From Ancylobacter sonchi (GTDB taxonomy: Bacteria; Pseudomonadota; Alphaproteobacteria; Rhizobiales; Xanthobacteraceae): a stretch of 64,000 bases of DNA. A program made the position numbers and the translations under genes. The stretch is taken from contig NZ_JAHBGF010000020.1 in NCBI RefSeq assembly GCF_018390695.1, positions 248,001-312,000 on the forward strand. Reading direction: 5' to 3'. Of the stretch, positions 43,171 through 52,236 are shown piece after piece; the stretch's first letter is position 1; the number at the start of each line of letters is the position of its first letter. The notes under the pieces were generated by a model that searched no databases, had not been told where the DNA came from, and saw nothing but the letters and a program-made list of their open reading frames with translations.

Positions 43171-43776
43171 TCAGAGCGGCAGGAGGGGCTGGCCGTCATA
43201 GTCGAAGGGGCTGTCGAACGCGCTCAGCTGGGGCAGAACCCGGTCCTTGTCCGACAGGATCGCCTCGGCTCCCGGCGGGAGCGGCCAGTCGATGCCGATC
43301 TCCGGATCGTTCCAGGCGATGCCGCCGTCGCATTGCGGGGCATAGATGTCCGACACCTTGTAGGCGACCTCGACATCCGGCTCCAGCGTCAGGAAGCCGT
43401 GGGCGAAGCCCTCGGGAATGAACAGCTGCTCGCCGCCTTCCGCCGTCAGCCGGGTGGCGATGTAGTGGCCATAGGTCGGCGAGCCCCGGCGCACGTCGAC
43501 CGCATAGTCCATCACCGAGCCGCGCAGGCAGCGCACCAGCTTGGCCTGCGCGTGCGGCGGCCGCTGGAAATGCAGGCCGCGTATCGTGCCGGCCTGGCTC
43601 GAATAGGATTGATTGTCCTGCACGAAGCGCACGGTGATACCGGCGGCGGCAGCAGCGGCTTCCGAATAGGTCTCGGTGAACCAGCCGCGCGAATCCCCGA
43701 AGCGGCGTGGCTTCAGCAGCGTGACGACATTGATGCGTTGTGGCGGCGAGCGTCGCGCCGCCGATTCCGATGACAT
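43171..43776 (-). CDS. rmlC: dTDP-4-dehydrorhamnose 3,5-epimerase
   Basis: A 201-residue cupin epimerase acting between RmlB and RmlD. Seen: SRGWFTETYSE, QDNQSYSSQAGTIRGLHFQ with the catalytic His, KLVRCLRGSVMDYAVDVRRGSPTYG and IPEGFAHGFLTLE. The open frame extends upstream to a TTG at 43806; I prefer the ATG at 43776. It follows the phosphohexomutase gene by 110 bases and precedes rmlD, so these are likely one transcription unit. Confidence 0.95.
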   Translation of the reverse strand: MSSESAARRSPPQRINVVTLLKPRRFGDSRGWFTETYSEAAAAAAGITVRFVQDNQSYSSQAGTIRGLHFQRPPHAQAKLVRCLRGSVMDYAVDVRRGSPTYGHYIATRLTAEGGEQLFIPEGFAHGFLTLEPDVEVAYKVSDIYAPQCDGGIAWNDPEIGIDWPLPPGAEAILSDKDRVLPQLSAFDSPFDYDGQPLLPL

Positions 43777-43886
43777 GCTCTCGTAGTCCGTCTCAAAGGC
43801 TCCCAATCGCTACCCATAGCATTTTGGCGGCAGCTAGGGGAGCCGAAGATGCCGCAACTTTGCAGCCTTTTTGCCGGTATCGTCGA

Positions 43887-45386
43887 TCAAATCGACTGGT
43901 TGTAGGCCCCGACTTCCGGGTGGGTGCGCAGCACGCCGTCGACGAGCCGGAACATGTCCCGCATGCGGGCCTCGGAGACCGGACTTTCAACGACGACGAC
44001 GAGTTCCGGCTTGTTCGAGGAGGCGCGCACCAGGCCCCAGGAACCGTCCTCCACGGTGACGCGCACGCCGTTCACGGTGACGAGGTCGCGGATCTTCTGG
44101 CCGTCGATCGTATCGCCGCGCGCGGCCATCGCCTCGAAATGCCGCACCACCGCATCGATGACGCCGTATTTCGTCTCGTCGGCGCAGTGCGGCGACATGG
44201 TCGGCGAGGACCAGGTCTTCGGCAGCGCGTCCTTCAATTCGGCGAGCGAGCGGCCGGGATTGCGGTCGAGCATGTCGAGAATGGCGATGGCGGAGACGAG
44301 GCCGTCATCGTAGCCGCGCCCGATCGGCGCGTTGAAGAAGTAGTGACCGGACTTTTCGAAGCCGACCAGGGCGCCGCTCTCGTTGACGCGGCGCTTCATG
44401 TAGGAGTGGCCGGTCTTCCAGTAGTCGGCCTTCACGCCATTGGCGATCAGCACCGGGTCGGTCATGAACAGGCCGGTGGACTTCACGTCGACCACGAAGG
44501 TGGCGCCGGGGTGCAGCACCGAGAGGTCGCGCGCCAGCATCACCCCGACCTTGTCGGCGAAGATCTCCTCGCCGTGATTGTCGACGACGCCGCAGCGATC
44601 GCCGTCGCCGTCGAAGCCGAGCCCGACATCGGCGCCGGACGCCAGCACCGCATCGCGCATGGCGTGCAGCATTTCGAGGTCTTCCGGGTTCGGGTTGTAT
44701 TTCGGGAAGGTGTAGTCGAGCTCGCAGTCGAGCGGCACCACCTCGACGCCGAGCGCCTCCAGGATGCGCGGGGCGAAGGCGCCGGCGGTGCCGTTGCCGC
44801 AGGCCGCCACCGCCTTGATGCGGTTCTTGAAGCGCGGCCGGTCGGTGAGGTCCTTGATGTACACCTCCGGGAAATCCGCCACGTAGCGGTAGCCGCCGCC
44901 GTCGCGCGCCCGCCCGGCGCCGCCGAGCACGATCTGCTTCAGCCGGCTCATCTCGTCCGGTCCGAAGGTCAGCGGGCGGTTCACGCCCATCTTCACCCCG
45001 GTCCAGCCATTGTCGTTGTGCGAGGCGGTGACCATGGCGACGCAGGGCACGTCGAGCGCGAACTGGGCGAAATAGGCCATCGGCGACAAAGCGAGCCCGA
45101 TATCGTGCACCCGTATGCCGGCCGCCATCAGCCCGTTGGCGAGCGCCTGCTTGATCGAGGACGAATAGGCGCGGAAATCGTGGCCGACCACGATGTCGGG
45201 ACGCACGCCGAGCTCGTGGATCAGCGTGCCGATGCCGAGGCCGAGCGCCTGCACGCCCATGAGGTTCAGCTCCGGGCCGAACAGCCAGCGCGCGTCATAT
45301 TCGCGAAAGCCGGTCGGCTTCACGAGCGGCTGCGTCTCATAGGCGTAGCTGTTGGGGGCAAGCGCGGGCTGGGGCAGCGGGAACAT
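43887..45386 (-). CDS. phosphomannomutase/phosphoglucomutase
   Basis: A 499-residue alpha-D-phosphohexomutase that interconverts hexose 6- and 1-phosphates and supplies glucose-1-phosphate or mannose-1-phosphate for sugar nucleotides. The phosphoserine is Ser-122 in TASHN; metal binding is DGDGDR at 259-264; the sugar-binding GFEKSGHYFF loop and the C-terminal phosphate loop RASSNKPEL are present. The ATG at 45386 (after AGGA) is preferred to the one at 45410. It heads the rml gene set on the minus strand. Confidence 0.93.
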   Translation of the reverse strand: MFPLPQPALAPNSYAYETQPLVKPTGFREYDARWLFGPELNLMGVQALGLGIGTLIHELGVRPDIVVGHDFRAYSSSIKQALANGLMAAGIRVHDIGLALSPMAYFAQFALDVPCVAMVTASHNDNGWTGVKMGVNRPLTFGPDEMSRLKQIVLGGAGRARDGGGYRYVADFPEVYIKDLTDRPRFKNRIKAVAACGNGTAGAFAPRILEALGVEVVPLDCELDYTFPKYNPNPEDLEMLHAMRDAVLASGADVGLGFDGDGDRCGVVDNHGEEIFADKVGVMLARDLSVLHPGATFVVDVKSTGLFMTDPVLIANGVKADYWKTGHSYMKRRVNESGALVGFEKSGHYFFNAPIGRGYDDGLVSAIAILDMLDRNPGRSLAELKDALPKTWSSPTMSPHCADETKYGVIDAVVRHFEAMAARGDTIDGQKIRDLVTVNGVRVTVEDGSWGLVRASSNKPELVVVVESPVSEARMRDMFRLVDGVLRTHPEVGAYNQSI

Positions 45387-45476
45387 CGCAGGTCCTGTCG
45401 TCGGCGGCATTAGGTGCGGCGATATGACGGGCGCAGGTGCCGCACGTCAATGGAGCCGGGTCGCCGCGCAAGGCGG

Positions 45477-45505
45477 TTGACATCGGCGACGATCGATTAT
45501 GTAAT
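45477..45505 (+). promoter_or_regulatory. sigma70-like promoter of the NMT1-type ABC operon
   Basis: TTGACA (45477-45482), 17 bases, then TGTAAT (45500-45505): near-consensus hexamers at ideal spacing, 63 bases before the permease ATG. The best promoter match I found in the window. Confidence 0.7.
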
Positions 45506-45567
45506 TCAACGGTTGGTTACTTAAGGCGACGCAGAGCGCCGAGGGATAACGATCAGGGAGATACGCC

Positions 45568-46410
45568 ATGCCGTCGTCCTCGCGAGGTGAGGGCTCCGCG
45601 CGCGCATCCATCGGCGCGCGGTTCATCAATTCCCGCCTGCTCAATTCGCCCTGGGTGCGGCCGCTGGCGCTGCTGGCGCTGATCGTCGTCGGCTGGGACC
45701 TGACGGTGCGGCTGTTCCACATACCCGCCTATCTGATCCCGACGCCGTGGGACGTGATCCAGGCGTTCCGCACCGAGGGCGACAAGCTCCTGATGGAGGC
45801 GGTGCCGACCACCATCGCCACCGTGGCGGGCTTCCTGCTCTCGGCGGCGATCGGTATCCCGCTCGCCATGCTGATCGCCGGCTCGAAGACGGTGGAATCC
45901 TATCTCTATCCGCTGCTCGTCTTCTCGCAGTCGATCCCCAAGGTCGCCATCGCGCCGCTCTTCGTGGTGTGGTTCGGCTTCGGCATGATGCCGAAGGTGA
46001 TCGCCGCCTTCCTGCTCGGCGTGTTCCCTGTCATCGTCGCCGGCGTGCAGGGCTTCAAGTCGGTCGAGGGCGACATGCACGACCTCGCCCGCGCCATGAA
46101 GGCGACGCGGCTGCAGACCTTCGCCATGATCGGCCTGCCGCATGCCATGCCGGCCATCTTCGCCGGGCTGAAGGTCTCGGTGACGCTCGCCGTGGTCGGC
46201 GCGGTGGTCGGCGAGTTCGTCGGCGCCAATTCCGGCATCGGCTATGTGCTGCAGCGTTCCATCGGCAATTTCGAGCTGCCGACCATGTTCGCGGCGCTCA
46301 TCATCCTCGCGATGATCGGCGTGATCCTGTTCTGGATCGTCGATCTCGTCGAGCGCTTCATGGTGCCCTGGCATGCGAGCCAGCGGCACGAGGTCCTCGT
46401 GACCACCTGA
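45568..46410 (+). CDS. ABC importer permease (SsuC/TauC-like)
   Basis: A 280-residue permease with about six hydrophobic segments after a 35-residue hydrophilic N-terminus. The EAA-type loop is MHDLARAMKATRLQTFAMIGLPHAMPAIFAG, and the sequence has the nitrate/sulfonate/taurine-type organisation (PAYLIPTPWDVIQAF, SQSIPKVAIAPLFVVWFG). GGGAG precedes the ATG at 45568. It is the first gene of a long plus-strand operon that runs through the ABC importer and four catabolic enzymes. Confidence 0.92.
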   Translation: MPSSSRGEGSARASIGARFINSRLLNSPWVRPLALLALIVVGWDLTVRLFHIPAYLIPTPWDVIQAFRTEGDKLLMEAVPTTIATVAGFLLSAAIGIPLAMLIAGSKTVESYLYPLLVFSQSIPKVAIAPLFVVWFGFGMMPKVIAAFLLGVFPVIVAGVQGFKSVEGDMHDLARAMKATRLQTFAMIGLPHAMPAIFAGLKVSVTLAVVGAVVGEFVGANSGIGYVLQRSIGNFELPTMFAALIILAMIGVILFWIVDLVERFMVPWHASQRHEVLVTT

Positions 46411-46553
46411 CGCCCCGTGCTCCGTGCGGGCGCGTCCCGCACGCGAAAAATTCCACACGCGACTGATCCGAAACCTGCTCCGCAAGCTGATGGGGACCAA
46501 GCCTTCGCAGAAGGGCGCCCCGTTCCGCGACACATCCAAGGGAGGACGTGCAC

Positions 46554-47558
46554 ATGGTGTTTCGTAACAGCCTGAAGGCCGCGCTCATCGCCGCGGCGGC
46601 GCTTGTCCCGCTCGCCTCGGCGCAGGCGGCCGACAAGGTGACGCTGATGCTGAACTGGTACGTGTATGGCGAGCACGCGCCGTTCTTCTACGGCAAGGCG
46701 AAGGGCTTCTACCAGGCCGAGGGCATCGACCTCGACATCCAGGAGGGCCGCGGCTCGGCGGTGACCATCCAGGCGGCCGCCGCCGGTACGGTGGACTTCG
46801 CCTATGCCGACGTGCCGACCATGATCCGCGCCGCGGTGAAGGGCGCGCCGGTCACCGCGGTCGGCGTCGCGCTGCAGACCAGCCCGATGTCGGTGATGGG
46901 CTTCGCCGACAAGAACATCGCCAAGCCGGAAGACATCAAGGGCAAGACGGTCGCCACCACGCCGGGCGATTCCATGTCGCAGATCTGGCCGCTGTTCCTC
47001 AAGCGCGCCGGGCTGAAGGAGAGCGACTTCCGCACCGTCTCCGGCGACGCCACCACCAAGCTCAACGCGGTGATCAACGGCCAGGCCGACCTGCTGCTCG
47101 GCTACTCCATGGACCAGTCCATGAAGATCAAGGACGCCACCGGCAAGGACGTCCACCCGATCATGTTCGCCGATTACGGCATCCACCTCGTCTCGTCCGG
47201 CATCATCGTCAACAAGGAGTTCCTGGCGAAGAACCCGGATCTGGTCCGCCGCTTCATGGCGGCGACGACCAAGAGCTTCGAGGAGGCCGAGAAGAACCCC
47301 GAGGGTGCGGTCGATGCCGTGCTGGCCGCGCTGCCCAAGGCCGGCCAGCGGCCGACGCTGCTGGAGGGCTTCCAGCTCACCATCCCGCTCTACCGTACCT
47401 CGGAGACCAAGAACCGCCGGCCGTTCCAGGTCACCGACGCCAACATGAAGGATTCGGTCGAACTGCTGGTCGAGTATGGCGGCGTCGCCGCTTCGGCCAA
47501 GGACGACCCCAAGGCCTTCTACACCCGCGACTATCTCCCCGCCGATCCGAGCAACTGA
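46554..47558 (+). CDS. NMT1/THI5-like ABC importer solute-binding protein
   Basis: A 334-residue periplasmic binding protein. The Sec leader is clear (KAALIAAAALVPLASAQAA, cleaved near residue 25). The NMT1-type pattern follows: LMLNWYVYGEHAPFFYGKAKGFYQAEGIDLDI, then GTVDFAYADVPTMI. Known solutes of this class are pyrimidine precursors, sulfonates, aromatic acids and other small organics. GGAGGA gives a good fit to the ATG at 46554 rather than the GTG at 46548. It sits between permease and ATPase genes, completing one importer. Confidence 0.92.
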   Translation: MVFRNSLKAALIAAAALVPLASAQAADKVTLMLNWYVYGEHAPFFYGKAKGFYQAEGIDLDIQEGRGSAVTIQAAAAGTVDFAYADVPTMIRAAVKGAPVTAVGVALQTSPMSVMGFADKNIAKPEDIKGKTVATTPGDSMSQIWPLFLKRAGLKESDFRTVSGDATTKLNAVINGQADLLLGYSMDQSMKIKDATGKDVHPIMFADYGIHLVSSGIIVNKEFLAKNPDLVRRFMAATTKSFEEAEKNPEGAVDAVLAALPKAGQRPTLLEGFQLTIPLYRTSETKNRRPFQVTDANMKDSVELLVEYGGVAASAKDDPKAFYTRDYLPADPSN

Positions 47559-47569
47559 GGAGCACGGGC

Positions 47570-48397
47570 ATGTCGTCGACGTCCCTGCGCATCGTTCGCG
47601 AGGAAGCCCGGCAAGAGGCTTCCGTGCGCCAGCGCCTCATCGAAATCCGCGGCCTGTCCAAGACCTACCGGACCCGCGACGGCGACGTGCCCTCCCTGCG
47701 GCCGATCGACCTCGACATCCACGACGGCGAGTTCGTCGCCGTCGTGGGCCCCTCCGGCTGCGGCAAGTCCACCCTGCTCAAGCTGGTGGCCGGCCTGATC
47801 CCGCCCTCCAAAGGTGAGATCGTCATCGACGGCAAGCGCGTCGTCGAGCCGCCGGACGATGTCGGCATCGTGTTCCAGAGCCCGGTGCTGCTCGCCTGGC
47901 GCTCGGTGCTGCGCAACATCATGCTCCCCGTCGAGGTGCGCGGGCTCGACCGCGCCAGCCATCTCGAACGGGCGAAGAAGCTGATCGCCACGGCGGGGTT
48001 GTCGGGGTTCGAGAACAAATATCCCTGGCAGCTCTCCGGCGGCATGCAGCAGCGCGCCTCGATCTGCCGGGCTCTCGTTCATGATCCGAAGATCGTCCTG
48101 ATGGACGAGCCGTTCGGCGCGCTCGACGCCATGACCCGCGAGCGCATGAACCTCGAATTGCAGCGCATCCATTTCGAGACCGGCAAGACCATCCTGCTCA
48201 TCACCCATTCCATCCCCGAGGCGGTGTTCCTCGCCGACCGGGTGGTGGTGATGAGCGAGCGGCCCGGCTCGGTCGCCGCCATCTACGACGTCGACCTGCC
48301 GCGCCCGCGCCGGCTGGAGATGATGGGCGACGCCGCCTTCGCCGCGCTGGCGCGGCAGATACGCGGCCATTTCTACGCCCAGGGTCAATTGGACTGA
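47570..48397 (+). CDS. ABC importer ATPase (SsuB/TauB-like)
   Basis: A 275-residue ATPase. Walker A is GPSGCGKST, Q-loop VFQSPVLLAWRSV, signature LSGGMQQR, Walker B IVLMDEPFGALD and H-loop LITHSIPEAVFLADR, all intact. A 25-residue N-terminal extension precedes the domain. It starts 11 bases after the binding-protein gene and ends 22 bases before the enolase-superfamily gene, so importer and enzymes are co-expressed. Confidence 0.94.
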   Translation: MSSTSLRIVREEARQEASVRQRLIEIRGLSKTYRTRDGDVPSLRPIDLDIHDGEFVAVVGPSGCGKSTLLKLVAGLIPPSKGEIVIDGKRVVEPPDDVGIVFQSPVLLAWRSVLRNIMLPVEVRGLDRASHLERAKKLIATAGLSGFENKYPWQLSGGMQQRASICRALVHDPKIVLMDEPFGALDAMTRERMNLELQRIHFETGKTILLITHSIPEAVFLADRVVVMSERPGSVAAIYDVDLPRPRRLEMMGDAAFAALARQIRGHFYAQGQLD

Positions 48398-48419
48398 AAC
48401 GGCCAGCTGGACTGAACCG

Positions 48420-49823
48420 ATGGCGCCTCGCTTCACCATAGATCGCATCGATGCCTATGAGCGGATGATGCCCTTTGCCCATCCGTTCCGCTTCGGCGCG
48501 GTGGCGGTGGAGGCGGCGCCGCAGGCCTTTGCGCGCGTGACGATCGATCTGCCCGGCAGCGGGCGGGTCGAGGGCGTGGCGGCCGAGATGATGATGCCGA
48601 AATGGTTCGACAAGGACCCGGCCAAGTCGCCGGCCCGGACCATCGACGACCTGCGCGCCAGCCTCAAAGCCGCCGCCGAGGCCTTCACAGGGCACGGCGA
48701 CGCCGACACCGCCTTCGGCCACCATGCGATGGCGCTGGCCCGTCAGGGCCGGTGGGCGGATGAGCGCGGCATCGCCCGCCTCGCCGGCAATTTCGGCGTG
48801 GCGCTGGTCGACAAGGCGGTGCTGGACGCGCTCTTGAAGGGCCTCGGCGTCGGCCTCGCGGACGCGCTGCGCGGCAACGTTCCCGGCCTCGACGCCCGGC
48901 TGACGCCGGACCTCGATGCCGCCGAGATCGAGGATTTCCTCGCCGCCCTCGCGCCGGTGGATCAGGTCGCGCTGCGCCATACCGTCGGGCTCGCCGATGC
49001 CATCGAGGGCCCGGACAGCCTTGCCGAGACGATCGCCGCTTCGCCGCTCGCCTTCTTCAAGATCAAGATCGGCGGCGACGTCATCGGCGATCTCGAACGG
49101 CTGCGCGCCATCGCCGCGCTGCTGGACGCGCGGGTCCCGGCCTATCGCGCCAGCCTCGATGCCAACGAGCAATATGACCCGGCGCGCCTTGCTTTGCTCG
49201 CCGCGACGCTGCGCGACGACCCGGCGCTGGCACAGTTCCATAGCCGGCTTATCTATATCGAGCAGCCCTTCGACCGCCGCACCACCTTCCAGACGCCGCT
49301 CGACGCCGCCGCCATCGGCGTGCCCGTCATCATCGACGAGGCCGACGACAGCTACGACGCCTTCCCGCGCGCGGTGGCGCGCGGCTATCGCGGCGTGTCG
49401 TCGAAGTGCTGCAAGGGCCTCTACAAGGCGGTGCTCAACGCCGTCCGCGTCGCCCGGCTGAAGGCGAGGGGCGGTGGGGGCTACCTCATCACCGGCGAGG
49501 ATCTCACCTGTCAGGCCGGCCTCGGCGTGCAGCAGGACACCGCGCTGGTCGCCGCGCTCGGGCTGACCCATGTCGAGCGCAACGGCCATCACTATGTCGC
49601 CGGCTTCGGGCCGGCGCCGGATCATGAGGCGCAGGCCTTCGCCCGCGCTTTCCCCGAGCTTTACGAGGCCGGGCCGGACGGCCTGCGCCTCGCCACATGC
49701 ACCGCAACCCTGCCCGCTGCCCGGCTGCTCGCCGGGCCGGGCTTCGCCAGCGGCGCCGCGCCCGATTGGGACGCGCTGGCGCCTCTCACCCCGACATCCG
49801 CCTCACAGGAGATTTTCGCATGA
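48420..49823 (+). CDS. enolase-superfamily enzyme (mandelate racemase/muconate lactonizing-like)
   Basis: A 467-residue enolase-superfamily protein, longer than usual. It shows a paired-lysine K214-x-K216 (FFKIKIGGD), metal ligands Asp-247 (DANEQY), Glu-281 (IEQPF) and Asp-306/Glu-307 (IIDEADD), and a second-side Lys-329 in SSKCCKG. Such residues abstract a proton alpha to a carboxylate and support dehydration, racemisation or cycloisomerisation. In this operon, between an importer and a Gfo/Idh dehydrogenase, a sugar-acid dehydratase is a fair guess. The C-terminal 60 residues are family-atypical. Its stop overlaps the next gene (ATGA). Confidence 0.85.
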   Translation: MAPRFTIDRIDAYERMMPFAHPFRFGAVAVEAAPQAFARVTIDLPGSGRVEGVAAEMMMPKWFDKDPAKSPARTIDDLRASLKAAAEAFTGHGDADTAFGHHAMALARQGRWADERGIARLAGNFGVALVDKAVLDALLKGLGVGLADALRGNVPGLDARLTPDLDAAEIEDFLAALAPVDQVALRHTVGLADAIEGPDSLAETIAASPLAFFKIKIGGDVIGDLERLRAIAALLDARVPAYRASLDANEQYDPARLALLAATLRDDPALAQFHSRLIYIEQPFDRRTTFQTPLDAAAIGVPVIIDEADDSYDAFPRAVARGYRGVSSKCCKGLYKAVLNAVRVARLKARGGGGYLITGEDLTCQAGLGVQQDTALVAALGLTHVERNGHHYVAGFGPAPDHEAQAFARAFPELYEAGPDGLRLATCTATLPAARLLAGPGFASGAAPDWDALAPLTPTSASQEIFA

Positions 49824-51010
49824 GCGCGCACGCCAAACGCCTCGGTATCGTCATGAACGGCATCACTGGCCGCATGGGCATGAACCAGCACCTCATCCGC
49901 TCGGTGGTGGCGATCCGCGCGCAGGGCGGCGTGACCCTCTCCGACGGCTCGAAGGTGCAGCTCGACCCGATCCTCGTCGGCCGCAACGCCGAGAAGATCG
50001 AGGCGCTGGCCAAGCAATACGGCATCGAGCGCTGGACCACCGACCTCGACGCCGCGCTGGCCGATCCGCAGAACGAGATTTTCTTCGACGCTGCCACCAC
50101 CCAGATGCGCCCGGCGCTGCTGGAGAAGGCGATCCGCGCCGGCAAGCACGTCTATTGCGAGAAGCCGATCGCCACCAACCTCCCGGAGGCGGTGCGCATC
50201 TGCAAGCTGGCCGAGGAGGCCGGGGTGAAGAACGGCGCGGTGCAGGACAAACTGTTCCTGCCCGGCCTGCAGAAGCTGCAATTCCTGCGCGACTCGGGCT
50301 TCTTCGGCCGCATCCTCTCGGTGCGCGGCGAGTTCGGCTACTGGGTGTTCGAGGGCGACTGGGGCCAGCCGGCGCAGCGCCCCTCGTGGAACTACCGTAC
50401 GCAGGATGGCGGCGGCATGATCCTCGACATGGTCTGCCACTGGCGCTACGTGCTCGACAATTGCTTCGGCGAGGTGAAGTCGGTGTCCTGCCTCGGCACC
50501 ACCCACATCCCGAGCCGCGTCGACGAGAAGGGCAAGGCCTATGAGGCCACCGCCGACGACGCCGCCTATGCCACCTTCGAGCTGGAAGGCGGCGCCATCG
50601 CCCATATCAACATGTCCTGGGCGACCCGCGTCTATCGCGACGACCTCGTCACCTTCCAGGTCGACGGCACCCATGGCTCGGCGGTGGCCGGGCTGTCGGA
50701 CTGCGTGATGCAGCCGCGCACCGCCACGCCGCGCCCGGTGTGGAACCCCGACCAGAAGCAGACCATGGACTTCTATGCCGACTGGCAGAAGGTCCCGGAC
50801 AACGTCGTCTACGACAACGGCTTCAAGGTGCAGTGGGAGATGTTCGTCCGCCACATCGTGGAGGACGCGCCCTACAAATACACGCTGCGCGAGGGCGCCA
50901 AGGGCGTGCAGCTGGTCGAATGCGCGCTGCAGAGCTGGCGCGAGCGCCGCTGGATCGACGTGCCCAGCCTGGAAGAGTCCGAGCACGCCGTGCTCCGGGC
51001 CGCCGAGTGA
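49820..51010 (+). CDS. Gfo/Idh/MocA-family dehydrogenase
   Basis: A 396-residue NAD(P)-dependent oxidoreductase. The N-terminal Rossmann domain begins GIVMNGITGRMGMNQHLI, and the family EKP motif is at 114-116 (YCEKPIATN); the C-terminal alpha/beta domain has GGGMILDMVCHW with the substrate-binding Asp/His region. It likely oxidises a polyol or sugar. AGGAG lies before the ATG at 49820, which overlaps the previous stop. The following gene begins 19 bases downstream. Confidence 0.9.
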   Translation: MSAHAKRLGIVMNGITGRMGMNQHLIRSVVAIRAQGGVTLSDGSKVQLDPILVGRNAEKIEALAKQYGIERWTTDLDAALADPQNEIFFDAATTQMRPALLEKAIRAGKHVYCEKPIATNLPEAVRICKLAEEAGVKNGAVQDKLFLPGLQKLQFLRDSGFFGRILSVRGEFGYWVFEGDWGQPAQRPSWNYRTQDGGGMILDMVCHWRYVLDNCFGEVKSVSCLGTTHIPSRVDEKGKAYEATADDAAYATFELEGGAIAHINMSWATRVYRDDLVTFQVDGTHGSAVAGLSDCVMQPRTATPRPVWNPDQKQTMDFYADWQKVPDNVVYDNGFKVQWEMFVRHIVEDAPYKYTLREGAKGVQLVECALQSWRERRWIDVPSLEESEHAVLRAAE

Positions 51011-51029
51011 GCGGGCAGGGGATCACACG

Positions 51030-52226
51030 ATGAACTCCATCGACCGCACGCTCACCGCCCTCTCCATCACACTGCCGCTCGCCGGCGGCGGGGTGGAGAG
51101 CTTCCGCCTGTCAGTGCCGCGCGATTTCCCCGATCGCCCGGCCGGCCCGATGAACCGCGTCGCCTTCTCGGCCGGCCATGTGGTGGCCGACCCGCTCGCC
51201 GATGTCGATCCGTGGCTGACGGCGGCGGTGGACTGGGATCGCACCATCGCCTTCCGCGAGCATCTGTGGGACCTCGGCCTCGGCGTCGCCGAAGCCATGG
51301 ATACCGCCCAGCGCGGCATGGGGCTGGACTGGCCGACCTCGCTGGAGCTGATCCGCCGCTCGGTCGAGGCCTCCAGGGCGCGCACCGAGCCCAGCCTCGT
51401 CTCCTCCGGCGCCGGCACCGACCATCTCGCGCCGGAAAACGCCAAAAGCCTCGACGACGTCATCCGCGCCTATGAGGAGCAGGTCGCCGCGGTGGAAGGC
51501 GTCGGCGGGCGCATCATCCTGATGGCCTCGCGGGCGCTGGCCAAGGTCGCGACCTCGCCGGACGACTACATCCGCGTCTACGATCGCATCCTGTCGCAGG
51601 TGGCCGAGCCGGTGATCATCCACTGGCTGGGCGACATGTTCGATCCGGCGCTGGCCGGTTATTGGGGCAACCCTGATCCCGACCGCGCCATGGACACGGC
51701 GGTCGCGGTCATCAACGCCCATGCCGCCAAGGTCGACGGCGTGAAGATCTCGCTGCTCGACAAGGACAAGGAGATCGCCATGCGCCGGCGCCTAGCGCCC
51801 GGCGTACGCATGTATACCGGCGACGACTTCAACTATGCCGAACTGATCGCCGGCGATGAGCACGGCCATTCCGACGCGCTGCTCGGCATCTTCGACGCCA
51901 TCGCCCCGGCGGCCTCGGCGGCGCTGGTCGCCCTGGCGGCCGGCGACCGCGCGACCTTCGACGATATATTGGAGCCGACCGTGCCGCTGTCGCGGCACAT
52001 CTTCAAGGCGCCGACCCGCTTCTACAAGACCGGCGTGGTGTTCATGGCCTATCTCGCCGGCCATCAGGACCATTTCACCATGGTCGGCGGGCAGGAGAGC
52101 ACCCGCTCGACCCTGCACCTCGCCGAGCTGTTCCGCCTCGCCGACCGCGCCGGCCTGCTGGCCGACCCGGATCTGGCCGCGGCCCGCATGCGGGCCGTCC
52201 TCGCGGTGCGCGGCGTGGAGGCGTGA
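51030..52226 (+). CDS. DUF993 family (DHDPS-like aldolase) protein
   Basis: A 398-residue protein of DUF993, related to dihydrodipicolinate synthase-type TIM-barrel aldolases. The candidate Schiff-base lysine is Lys-239 in VDGVKIS, positioned like the DHDPS active-site Lys. An aldol cleavage or condensation on a keto-deoxy sugar acid is consistent, not proved. Conserved blocks VDWDRTIAFREHLWDLGLGVAEAMDTAQRG and PVIIHWLGDMFDP are visible. It is sandwiched between the Gfo/Idh and isomerase genes in one operon. Confidence 0.85.
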   Translation: MNSIDRTLTALSITLPLAGGGVESFRLSVPRDFPDRPAGPMNRVAFSAGHVVADPLADVDPWLTAAVDWDRTIAFREHLWDLGLGVAEAMDTAQRGMGLDWPTSLELIRRSVEASRARTEPSLVSSGAGTDHLAPENAKSLDDVIRAYEEQVAAVEGVGGRIILMASRALAKVATSPDDYIRVYDRILSQVAEPVIIHWLGDMFDPALAGYWGNPDPDRAMDTAVAVINAHAAKVDGVKISLLDKDKEIAMRRRLAPGVRMYTGDDFNYAELIAGDEHGHSDALLGIFDAIAPAASAALVALAAGDRATFDDILEPTVPLSRHIFKAPTRFYKTGVVFMAYLAGHQDHFTMVGGQESTRSTLHLAELFRLADRAGLLADPDLAAARMRAVLAVRGVEA

Positions 52227-52236
52227 GGGATCAGCC

